Shown here piece by piece: positions 18,155 to 27,400 of a stretch of DNA of 64,000 nt. Source of the DNA: Paenibacillus curdlanolyticus YK9 (GTDB taxonomy: Bacteria; Bacillota; Bacilli; Paenibacillales; Paenibacillaceae); the NCBI RefSeq assembly GCF_000179615.1, contig NZ_AEDD01000008.1:62001-126000 (forward strand). The letters are read 5' to 3'. The first letter of the stretch is position 1, and every line of letters begins with the position of its first letter. The notes beneath the pieces were generated by a model that searched no databases, had not been told where the DNA came from, and worked only from the letters and a program-made list of their open reading frames with translations. A program made the translations under genes and the position numbers.

Positions 18155-18378
18155 TGCCCTATGCGCGCTCCAGCGCGAAAGCCGGCCTAATAGGGCAGGA
18201 ATATCTGCCCTATGCGCGCTCCAGCGCGAAAGCCGGCCCAATAGGGCAGGAATATGTGCCCTATATGCGCTCCAGCGCGAAAGCCGGCCCAATAGGGCAG
18301 GAATATGTGCCCTATGCGCGCTCCAGCGCGAAAGCCGGCCCAATAGGGCAGGAATATGTGCCCTATATGCGCTTCGTC
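18155..18378. repeat. Tandem hairpin array: four full 51-bp units and one partial
   Basis: Units start at 18155, 18206, 18257, 18308 and 18359 (partial), an exact 51-bp period. Each full unit runs from TGCCCTAT to ATAGGGCA, which pair as an outer stem, and contains an inner CGCGCT/AGCGCG hairpin and a GCCGGC palindrome; eight bases (GGAATATG or a variant) separate successive hairpins. Identity between units is above 90 percent by eye. The array begins 28 bases after the regulator stop. Confidence 0.92.
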
Positions 18379-18440
18379 ATGATAGCTGGCATTATTGTCA
18401 GCCGGCTTGCCAGTTTAGCTATTTTGCGCCAAGAAACGGC

Positions 18441-18469
18441 ACCGTCCGCACACATGCGGGCGGTTTTTT
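18441..18469 (+). terminator. Terminator after the hairpin array
   Basis: Stem ACCGTCCGCA, loop CACA, arm TGCGGGCGGT with one G-U pair, then six T. It separates the kinase/regulator operon, including the hairpin array in its 3' untranslated region, from the binding-protein operon. Confidence 0.88.
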
Positions 18470-18612
18470 ATTGCAAAATGGGATAATCTAGGCCCAAACG
18501 ATCATCTGAATATCGGATATCACGACCGTAATAAGCGCCATCGTTAATCTGATCGTACGGCACTATACTTGGTTTATGAAGCACAACATCATCCAAAAGG
18601 GAGTCAAATCAG

Positions 18613-20046
18613 ATGAAAAAACTTACGGCAATTGCAGCTTCGGTACTTTTGCTGTCGATGCTGACAGCGGCTTGCGGATCGAGCGGCGAGAAAGACACGG
18701 CTACGAACACGGACAAAACGAACCAAAACACGACGACAACGGAGGCAACGACGACCGAGCAGAAGGACGAGCCGGTAACGATTACGGTACAAGGCCAGAA
18801 GCCGGATAAGAAAGAAGCGATTGAACAGCTGAATCTCAAGATCAACCGCTTCAAGGCGGCCAATGCGAACGTCACCATCAAAACGGATGATTGGGAATAC
18901 AACCCGAACGAGATCGGCATCAAGATGGCAGCGAACAACGCGCCGACGGAATTTACTTCCTACCTGACGGAAGGACGCACGCTCGCTGAGCATAGCTGGG
19001 CAGCAGACCTGACGGGCTTGATCGGAAGCTGGGAGCATAAGGACGACCTGAACCCGATCATGACAAAGCCGGTTACGGTAGATGGCAAAATCTATGGCGT
19101 GCCGGTTGACGCTTACGTCATGACGATTACGCTGAACAAGAAAATTTTCGAAGAGAAGGGCGTTCCGCTGCCTCCGCTGGACTGGACATGGGATGAACTG
19201 ATCGACGCAGCCAAGAAGGTTAACGATCCGGCTAAGGGCATCGCGGGCTTTATCCCGATGGGTAAAGGCAACGAAGCAGGCTGGAACTGGACGAATTTCC
19301 TGTACGCAGCTGGCGGCGACCTGCAAACGGTTGTTGACGGCAAAGTAACGGCAGCGTTCAACAGCGAAGCGGGCTTGAAGGCGTTGGAGCTGTACAAAAA
19401 CTTGAAGGACGCTGACGTGCTGCCTAAAAACTGGGCGCTTGGCTACGGCGATGCGCTGAACCTATTCAACCAAGGACGCGGCGCGATGGTCATGTGCGGC
19501 AGCGGCAACGCAGCCGACGCGGCCATCAACACAGGCGGCATCAATAAAGACGACATCGTCGTTTATCCGATTCCTTCCTTGACGAAGGGCGGCAAGCATA
19601 CGGGCGTTCTCGGCGGCAGCTTCAAGGTAATCAACCCGAAAGCGAACGAAGCCGAGCAAAAAACAGCATTCAACTGGATCACATCGGAGTATTACACGGA
19701 TGATTTCCTGAATGCCATCGACAGCGAAATTACGACGCGCAAAAACGAAGGAAAAATCTACATCCCGCAAACGATCTTCTACTGGAAGCCGGAATCCGAG
19801 TTTGGCAAAAAGTTCACGGACATGCTGGCGAAACACGACAACGTGTTCCAATATGACCCAACGCTCATGAGCCTGCTTGAAGGTAAGCCAGAGGCTGAAT
19901 ATGAAGCGCAGCAAACGTACGCAGAAATCGCAACGGTTGTTCAGAAGGTGCTTACGACCAAAAATCTCGACCTGAAGAAAACGCTGGACGATTCCGCGAA
20001 CAAGATCCAATCCGAAGTATACAACAAGATTAAAGTACAGAAATAA
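18613..20046 (+). CDS. Extracellular sugar-binding lipoprotein (alpha-glucan importer)
   Basis: A 477-residue family 1 solute-binding protein. The signal peptide ends in TAAC (Cys21), followed by a Thr/Glu/Lys-rich tether and the binding domain (VTITVQGQKPDKKEAIEQLN, YGVPVDAYVMTITLNKKIF, LGYGDALNLFNQGRGAMVMC). GGGAG precedes the ATG. It is the first gene of an operon with a GH31 glucosidase, two permeases and a surface GH87 enzyme, so its ligands are probably alpha-glucan fragments, perhaps nigero-oligosaccharides. Codon bias is strong, as for the other binding proteins here. Confidence 0.92.
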   Translation: MKKLTAIAASVLLLSMLTAACGSSGEKDTATNTDKTNQNTTTTEATTTEQKDEPVTITVQGQKPDKKEAIEQLNLKINRFKAANANVTIKTDDWEYNPNEIGIKMAANNAPTEFTSYLTEGRTLAEHSWAADLTGLIGSWEHKDDLNPIMTKPVTVDGKIYGVPVDAYVMTITLNKKIFEEKGVPLPPLDWTWDELIDAAKKVNDPAKGIAGFIPMGKGNEAGWNWTNFLYAAGGDLQTVVDGKVTAAFNSEAGLKALELYKNLKDADVLPKNWALGYGDALNLFNQGRGAMVMCGSGNAADAAINTGGINKDDIVVYPIPSLTKGGKHTGVLGGSFKVINPKANEAEQKTAFNWITSEYYTDDFLNAIDSEITTRKNEGKIYIPQTIFYWKPESEFGKKFTDMLAKHDNVFQYDPTLMSLLEGKPEAEYEAQQTYAEIATVVQKVLTTKNLDLKKTLDDSANKIQSEVYNKIKVQK

Positions 20047-20136
20047 GTCTGCAGCAAAGCAGCGATAAAGAAGGAGGAACGGGTCAATGCCGGCAGCCAT
20101 GGTATTGGCCCGTCCCCGATTGTGGAGGAAGAAACG

Positions 20137-22608
20137 ATGCTGAACAGTGAAACGATACACCCCGATAACATGCAATCGCAGCTGCGGGCAGAAGGCGACC
20201 GAGCGCTTGGAGCCGTTAACCGAGTCGAAGGGCCGAATAACGGCGTCATCCGGCTTCATTATGGACAGGGTACCGCCGACATTGCCGTTCTTGGCGAGCA
20301 TATCGCCCAGATTACGCTGCTAGCCGCAGGCGAATCCGAGCTTGGCATAGGCAGCGGTGAAGTGACTTTGCCGCCAGCCCAGACGGAGCCCGATGTGACG
20401 AAGAAGGAGCAAACGCTCGCCATTCGCGCAGGCAAGCTGCAGCTTCAGATCGATCTGCAAGCCTCCTCGATAATGTTCTGTGACGAGAACGGCGCAGCAT
20501 TCGCGCAGCAGACGGAGCTGACGTGGGGCGATAAGTGGAAGGCGACGGCTTATTTTGCGAAAAATGCCGCTTCCCGCTTCTACGGCTTGGGCGAGAAGGC
20601 AGGCTTCCTGAACAAGTCGGGCGAGCGATATGAGATGTGGAATACGGACGTGTATTCGCCACATGTGCAGGACATCGATGCCCTTTATCAATCGATTCCG
20701 TTCCTCATTCACGACAGCGGCTCGGCATGTTACGGCCTATTTCTCGATAATCCGGGCCGGACGTTTTTCGACATGCGCACATTCGAAGACTCGTACAGCT
20801 TTGGCTGCGAGACGGGCGCGCTGCAATACTACGTAATCGCTGGGCGAGACATGAAGGAAGTGATCGGGCGCTATACGGCGCTGACGGGCCGAATGAAGCT
20901 GCCGCCGAAGTGGTCGCTTGGCTATCATCAGTCCCGGTACAGCTACATGGACCAAGAGGAAGTGCTGACGCTGGCGCGTACGTTCCGCGAGAAGCAAATT
21001 CCATGCGATGCCATCTATCTGGATATTCACTATATGGACAGCTATCGCGTCTTTACCTTCGACCCCATTCGGTTCCCGGATCCTGCCGGCATGATGGCGG
21101 AGCTGAAGGAGCTTGGCGTTCGCATCGTCCCGATCGTCGATCCAGGCGTGAAGAAAACCCCTTCGGACGCGGTCTATCGCGAAGGGTTAAGCCATGATTA
21201 TTTTTGCCGCTATATCGAGGGCGAGCTGTTCTCGGGCAAAGTATGGCCGGGCGAGAGCGTGTTTCCAGACTTCTCGGACGAGAGGACCGCGAACTGGTGG
21301 GGCCATCTTCATGCCTTCTATACGGAGATGGGCATTGCAGGCATATGGAATGACATGAACGAGCCGTCGGTATTCAACGACTTGAAGACGATGGACCCGA
21401 ATGTCATGCATAAGAACAACGGAGCAGCGAAGATGCATGGCGAAGTGCATAACCTGTACGGGCTATGGATGTCCAAAGCGACGTTTCTTGGCTTGGAACG
21501 GCTGCTGGGCGACGAACGGCCATTCGTCCTGACGCGTGCAGGATATGCGGGCATTCAGAAGTACGCTGCCGTATGGACAGGCGACAATCGCAGCTATTGG
21601 GAGCATCTGGCCCTATCCATTCCGATGATTATGAATCTAGGCATGTCGGGCGTCGCCTTCACAGGAGCGGACGTCGGTGGTTTTGCTGCCCATAGCGGCG
21701 GCGAACTGCTGGCGCGTTGGACGCAAGCAGGGGCGCTGCTGCCTTACTTCCGGAACCATAGCGAATTAAGCGCGATACGCCAAGAGCCGTGGGTGTTCGG
21801 TCCCGTTGTGGAGGACATTTGCCGTGCATCGATCAATCTGCGTTATCGGCTGCTTCCGGCGATCTACAGCTTGTTCCGGGAAGCGAGCGAAACGGGCCTT
21901 CCGGTCGTTCGGCCGCTCGTGCTCGAATATCCGCAAGATGCCGCCGTGTCGAATCTGAATGATCAATTTCTGCTCGGTGCCGATATTCTCGTTGCTCCGG
22001 TGCTGCATCCGGGCGTGAGCTGCCGCTCGGTGTACCTGCCGGAAGGACAGTGGTACGACTTCGCTACGGGCGAGGTACACAACGGCGGGCAGCATATTCT
22101 CGCAGACGCGCCGCTGGAGCGGCTGCCGATGTTCGTGCGAGCTGGCGCGATCGTGGTGCAGGCTGCTGCCGACGCCGGGCATGCGCATCAGCATACGTCC
22201 GAATTAACGTCAGGGAGTCGTGCGATCGACATTTATGTGCCGCAAGCGGGGACGCATGCTCGAAGCCATTATGAGGACGACGGCTGTACGACTGACTATC
22301 TGAAGGGCGCGTTCGACAGCATCGATATGATGCTACAAGTCGAAGGCACAGGTGCAGGCGAACATATCGTCTTCGCGGCATCCTCGAAGCAACAAGGCTT
22401 TGGTATAAGCCAGCGGCCGGTGGAAGTGACGTTCCGCGGCATTCGCAGCGCGAACGCTGCTGTCCGCGCCTATCAGGCGGACGGCACGCCGATGGAGGCG
22501 GCTGTCAGCAGCCGGTTGAACGAAACGGCGGGTTACCACGTGGTTACGATGGTTTGCCAAGCATGGCCAGCACGCATTGACATTTTATCCGGGAGGGAAG
22601 CTCGATGA
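20137..22608 (+). CDS. GH31 alpha-glucosidase
   Basis: An 823-residue glycoside hydrolase family 31 enzyme, cytoplasmic as no signal peptide is present. The N-terminal beta domain is followed by the barrel with nucleophile D406 in GIWNDMNEPSVF and acid/base D483 in AVWTGDNRSYWEHL, plus SYMDQEEVL and GADVGGF. GH31 enzymes release glucose from the non-reducing end of alpha-linked oligosaccharides, with retention of configuration. GGAGGAAG lies before the ATG at 20137; a GTG at 20122 in the same frame sits on the site itself. It sits between binding protein and permease genes and overlaps the next start by four bases. Alpha-1,3 preference is inferred from the GH87 gene in the operon. Confidence 0.93.
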   Translation: MLNSETIHPDNMQSQLRAEGDRALGAVNRVEGPNNGVIRLHYGQGTADIAVLGEHIAQITLLAAGESELGIGSGEVTLPPAQTEPDVTKKEQTLAIRAGKLQLQIDLQASSIMFCDENGAAFAQQTELTWGDKWKATAYFAKNAASRFYGLGEKAGFLNKSGERYEMWNTDVYSPHVQDIDALYQSIPFLIHDSGSACYGLFLDNPGRTFFDMRTFEDSYSFGCETGALQYYVIAGRDMKEVIGRYTALTGRMKLPPKWSLGYHQSRYSYMDQEEVLTLARTFREKQIPCDAIYLDIHYMDSYRVFTFDPIRFPDPAGMMAELKELGVRIVPIVDPGVKKTPSDAVYREGLSHDYFCRYIEGELFSGKVWPGESVFPDFSDERTANWWGHLHAFYTEMGIAGIWNDMNEPSVFNDLKTMDPNVMHKNNGAAKMHGEVHNLYGLWMSKATFLGLERLLGDERPFVLTRAGYAGIQKYAAVWTGDNRSYWEHLALSIPMIMNLGMSGVAFTGADVGGFAAHSGGELLARWTQAGALLPYFRNHSELSAIRQEPWVFGPVVEDICRASINLRYRLLPAIYSLFREASETGLPVVRPLVLEYPQDAAVSNLNDQFLLGADILVAPVLHPGVSCRSVYLPEGQWYDFATGEVHNGGQHILADAPLERLPMFVRAGAIVVQAAADAGHAHQHTSELTSGSRAIDIYVPQAGTHARSHYEDDGCTTDYLKGAFDSIDMMLQVEGTGAGEHIVFAASSKQQGFGISQRPVEVTFRGIRSANAAVRAYQADGTPMEAAVSSRLNETAGYHVVTMVCQAWPARIDILSGREAR

Positions 22609-23510
22609 AACAAGCAGCAGTCGCGCGCTCCGCGACGCAGACTTCGAAGAAGAAATTCAATTGGCAGATGTGGGGACTGCTCTTTGTCCTCCCGGAAATT
22701 GTTATTTTCTTGTTATTCCTATGGATCCCGATCGTCAAAGGCATTGTTTACAGCTTCTATGACGTCGATTTGGCGAACGGGAACCATTTTGTCGGCTTAC
22801 AGAACTATATCGATGTCATTCATTCCTCCGAGTTTTTGATTTCCATCCGCAATACGCTGTACTTCATGTTCCTGTGCGTCGTGATCGGCTTCTGGGTGCC
22901 AGCGGTCGTGGCGATCGCCGTATCCGAGTTGAGACGATTCCAAGGGGTGGCTCGCGTTGCCGGCTATTTGCCAAGCGTTATTCCGGCCATCGTGCTGTAC
23001 GGCATGTGGATATGGTTCTATGATCCGATCGGCCCGATCAATACGTTCCTGCAGTGGCTGGGCCTTGAGCCGGTCGACTTCTTAAGCAAGAAGATGTCGA
23101 TGATCTCGATTGTCATTATGGAAACGTGGCAAAACTTCGGCGGCGCCGTCCTAATCTACATTGCGGCAATCGTCGGCATTCCAAGAGACTTGTACGAGGC
23201 AGCCGAAATCGATGGCGCAGGCGTGTGGCAGCGCATTCGGAGCATTACGCTCCCGACGATGAGGCCGCTGCTCATCCTGATGTTCCTGCTTCAAATCATT
23301 AACACGTCCCAGAGCTTCCAGGCGCAGATGGCGATGACGGGCGGCGGCCCGGACAACGCGACGCTGACGTATCTGCTGCTTATGAACCGCGAAGCGTTCA
23401 CGTATTTGCACTTCGGCAAGGCGACGGCGCTTGGCAGCATGCTGTTTGCAGTGATGGTCGTTCTATCCTTCGTTTATCTCAAAATCCAGAACAGGAGTGA
23501 TGCAGCATGA
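22605..23510 (+). CDS. Carbohydrate ABC transporter permease, MalF type (alpha-glucan importer)
   Basis: A 301-residue membrane subunit with six predicted helices and the ATPase-docking loop EAAEIDGAGVWQRIRSITLPT. The N terminus is a basic cytoplasmic segment (residues 1-25). The start overlaps the GH31 stop (ATGA) with GGGAGG upstream, and the stop overlaps the next permease start, showing tight co-translation. It forms the channel with the next gene product. Confidence 0.92.
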   Translation: MKQAAVARSATQTSKKKFNWQMWGLLFVLPEIVIFLLFLWIPIVKGIVYSFYDVDLANGNHFVGLQNYIDVIHSSEFLISIRNTLYFMFLCVVIGFWVPAVVAIAVSELRRFQGVARVAGYLPSVIPAIVLYGMWIWFYDPIGPINTFLQWLGLEPVDFLSKKMSMISIVIMETWQNFGGAVLIYIAAIVGIPRDLYEAAEIDGAGVWQRIRSITLPTMRPLLILMFLLQIINTSQSFQAQMAMTGGGPDNATLTYLLLMNREAFTYLHFGKATALGSMLFAVMVVLSFVYLKIQNRSDAA

Positions 23511-24382
23511 AGCCGTCGGATCGGGGGATATTGTCCAACTACGATTTCAAAAAAACGTCCGTGAAGATCGGCTATGGCATCATGTGCCTGCTCATCGCAC
23601 TGATTATCGCCTCCATGCTGTATCCGTTCTTGAATACATTCCTGAACTCGGTGAAGTCGACGCAAGAGTTTTTCGCTTTCCCAGCGCCCTTCTTCCCGGA
23701 GAAATGGCTGTGGCATAACTATAGCGAAGCGCTGACGCTTATTCCGATCTGGACGTTTCTGAAAAACACGCTGATGATTTTCGTCGGGACGGTCATCTTC
23801 GCGCTGTTGTTTATCGGGATGGCGGCGTTCGCGCTGTCTCACTTGAATGTGCCGTTGAAGAAATGGGTTACGCTGTTTTTCCTGTCGACGCTCATGATTC
23901 CATCGGCTACGTACCTCATTCCGAACTACCTGAATCTTCAGGAGCTGGGGCTGCTGAATACGTATTGGGCATTCTGGCTGCCTGCTGGCGCCAACGCGTT
24001 TTATCTCATGCTCATGAAAACGTTCTTCGATGGCATCCATAAGGAGCTGTTCGAAGCGGCGCGCATCGATGGCGCGAATGAATTCCAATGCTTCGTGCGG
24101 CTCGCAATGCCGTTATCGACGCCGATCGTCATTACGCTGCTGATTTTCTACTTCTCGGCAACGTGGAATGATTTTTACTGGCCGTCGCTCGTCATGCTCG
24201 ACAAGGAGATGTACCCGCTGGCGACAGGCATTTACAAGTACGTCGTATATCCGAACTCGACGATTCAATGGAATGTGAAGTTCGCGCTGCTGACGCTATC
24301 GATGCTGCCGCCGCTCGTGTTCTTCCTCATTTTCCAAAAATACATCACGCGGGGGCTTAACGTCTCCGGTGTAAAAGGTTAA
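23507..24382 (+). CDS. Carbohydrate ABC transporter permease, MalG type (alpha-glucan importer)
   Basis: A 291-residue permease subunit with the loop EAARIDGANEFQCFVRLAMP and the typical C terminus YITRGLNVSGVKG. It overlaps the previous gene by four bases and is followed after 30 bp by the GH87 gene. No ATPase gene is present in the operon. Confidence 0.92.
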   Translation: MKPSDRGILSNYDFKKTSVKIGYGIMCLLIALIIASMLYPFLNTFLNSVKSTQEFFAFPAPFFPEKWLWHNYSEALTLIPIWTFLKNTLMIFVGTVIFALLFIGMAAFALSHLNVPLKKWVTLFFLSTLMIPSATYLIPNYLNLQELGLLNTYWAFWLPAGANAFYLMLMKTFFDGIHKELFEAARIDGANEFQCFVRLAMPLSTPIVITLLIFYFSATWNDFYWPSLVMLDKEMYPLATGIYKYVVYPNSTIQWNVKFALLTLSMLPPLVFFLIFQKYITRGLNVSGVKG

Positions 24383-24412
24383 GCGTATTCCAACTTACGG
24401 AGGGATCGAATC

Positions 24413-27400
24413 ATGCAACTGAAATCGAAACGATCGATATTGCTGTTCGCTCTCGTTCTGCTGATGGTCATCACGTCCTTCCCCGCCTTCCCAGGCGGGG
24501 CACGGACGGCTTTTGCGAGTGCAAATAGCAGCGGATCGCAGAACGAATGGATCAGAATGAAGAACAGCTACACAGGCAAGTATTTGTATGAAACGAATGG
24601 CAAGGTAGCGTACGGCTCGCCGGTTGAGACTGACCGTGCCTCGCAGTGGACGGTTGAGGACAACGGCAGCACGCAGCGATTGAAAAACCGCGAGAGCGGC
24701 CATTATATGTCGATGGCGAATGTCGCTTCCTTTGGCGATCCGTTGGAAGCGCTTCCAGATTCAAATGGCGGCAATCCGCTTGCCGGCGCAGACTGGCATG
24801 TGCTCGATGCTCCCAATCCGGGGCTGAAGGTGATCCAGAGCGCGGGGGATGCCAATCTGTATATTCACGTGCAGGACAACACGGGGTATGCGCAATCGAG
24901 CCAAATTCCGCCGAGCTGGGGAACGCCGCAATGGGCGTTCGAGCCGGTCGTCGATTACGTAAGGCTGAAGAACAGCTATACGGGCAAATATTTGTTCGAA
25001 TCGAGCGGCAAGGTTGCCTATGGTTCGCCTGCCGAAGCGGACCCGTCCTCGCATTGGGTCGTGGAGAGCAGCGGTGCGACCGAGCGGATTCGCAACCGGG
25101 AGAGCGGCCATTACATGTCGATGGCGAACGTCGCGAGCTTCGGCGATCCGGTAGAGGCGCTGCCGCTGCCCGCGAATGGAGGCGCACTGGCAGGCGCGGA
25201 CTGGCATGTCCTCGATGCTTCTAATCCGGGGCTGAAGGTGATCCAGAGCGCAGACGATGCCAACCTGTATATTCACGTGCAGGACAACACGGGGTATGCG
25301 CAATCGAGCCAAATTCCGCCGAACTGGGGAACGCCGCAGTGGGCGCTGGAATCCGTCGAGGTGAAGGACGCCTACAATCCGAACCCGTCGACTGGCCCGC
25401 AATATGTGCGTATCAAGAATGATTACCTTGGGCTGTACATGATGGAGGACAACGGTCAACTGCTCTATGGCAATGCGACGGCGTCCGACCAGACGGCGCA
25501 ATGGGAAATAGTGAAGGAGCAGGGCTACCAACGTATTGTGAACCGGGCGACGGGCCATGCGGTCAGTTTGGCTGGCGTCGCTTCGGATAAGGTGGCCGTT
25601 GCGGTCGAGACAGCTGATCCTGACGCGCAGGCGCAGCGCTGGGTCATCGATAATTTAAGCACCGAAGGCGCGAAGCTGATCCATACGACGGTTGATCCTG
25701 CGGACGGGCAGTATTTGCATGTGGAGAAAAAGCTCGGCTTCGTCCAATTCGGCACGGTTCCGCCTTCATGGGGCAGCCCAAGGTGGCTGTTCTTGCCGGT
25801 GACCGATGACGGTCCGCATTATGTTCGGCTCAAAAACCGTTATACGGGCAAGTACCTGTTCGAGGAACCGGGAACCGGTGCAGCGGCAGGCAGCGGGAAA
25901 GTCGCCTATGGCGATCCGGATGTATCCGACGGGCTGTCCCATTGGCTGCTTGAAGACGGCGGCAATGGCAGCGTCCGCATTCGCAATCGGGTAACCGGGC
26001 ATGCGATGGCGAACGAGCATCTGGCAGGCTTCGGCGATCCGCTCGAGAGCATCGTCGTTGAGGACGGCTGGTCCAGCGCCAAATGGGCGGTGAGCGAGCC
26101 TGCGCCAGGGTTTTTCGTCTTCACGAACAAGTATAAGACGAACGAGACGATCCATGTGCAGGACGCGACGGGCTATGCGCAATCGAGCGGCGTGCCGGCG
26201 GACTGGTGGAGCGCGCAGTGGTCGCAGGAAGCAGCGCCAGATGCGCTGCCTGTCGCGATTCCGCAAGGCTATGTACGCGTGAAAAGCGCAGGCTCGGACG
26301 CCTATCTCTATGAGAATGAACGCGGGGTCGTCCTGTATGGCACGCCGGAGGAAAAGGATGCGCGCTCGCATTGGACGATCGCGGCCCTTGGCGATGGCTA
26401 CGCGCTCGTGAATCGGGCGACGAATGACCGGATCACGGTCGGCGCGGGCGCTTCGATGCAGGCAACGCCAGCGTTGAACGGCGATCCATCACAAAAATGG
26501 TACGTGGAGCAAGCGCCGAACGCGGGACGTGTGCTGCTGCGCAGCGCGCTTCAGCCGAAGCAGTACTTGCATATGATGGACGGCACGGGCTTTGCCCAGC
26601 TGGGCTTGCGATCCATTGAATCGGCTGCGCTGCAATGGATATTGGCTGACGCCCCTGCGGACAGCTTCGTGCCGGATCTGGCTGGCGCTGCCGAGCCGAT
26701 TCAGATGGAGCGGCTCAGCGATGCGCGGCACTATAAGCTGGCGAATGCCGCTGCCGGACGGTTATTGCTGGACAACGGCGGGACGCCGGCGCTTGCAGCG
26801 GCAGGCAGCTCGCCGGGCGGCGACTGGCAGCTGCAGGACGAGAACGGATACAAGCTGCTGCGCAGCTTGTCGAGCGGCAAGTATCTCGCAGTTGATAGCA
26901 GCGGGAACGTGGAGCTGCTATCGCTGGCCGAGGGGACGCCGGCTCCGCTGGCTGCTTCGTGGCAGCTGACGCCGCGCAGCGGGCAGCTCGTGCTGGCAAG
27001 CGCGGCATTGCCGGGCAAGCTGCTGCAAGCAGGCGGCGGCATGCCGCAATTGGCGAGCGGCAATGCGGCAATGCCGACGGATGCCCAGCTGTGGACGGCA
27101 ACGGCTGTTGCAGCCGTTGCAGCGTATGAGGCGGAGCAGGCGTTCATCGCTGGCGGAGCGAAAGCGGGCAGCGGCGTGAAGGCGGCATCGGCAGGACGGT
27201 ACGTGGCTGGCTTTGAGCAAGCAGGTGCGGAGGTTGTGTTTGCGATCTATGCCGAGCAGGCAGGCATGTATGAGACGGGCTTCCGTTATGCGAATGGGCA
27301 ATCTTCGTCTGCTTCTTTAGCCTTGCAGGTGAACGGCGAGCAAGCTGCCGCTGTTGCTTTCGCGGCAAGCGGAGGCTGGGACAGCTGGCAGGAGCAAACG

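Noticed and set aside
18155-18378. Could the 51-bp array or the four-palindrome elements be CRISPR arrays?
   Set aside because: In the array the whole unit is repeated with no unique spacers; in the elements the repeats are only 17-21 bp, vary in sequence and change orientation; no cas gene is present.
20122-20136. GTG start of the GH31 gene at 20122
   Set aside because: It precedes and overlaps the GGAGG that serves the ATG at 20137.
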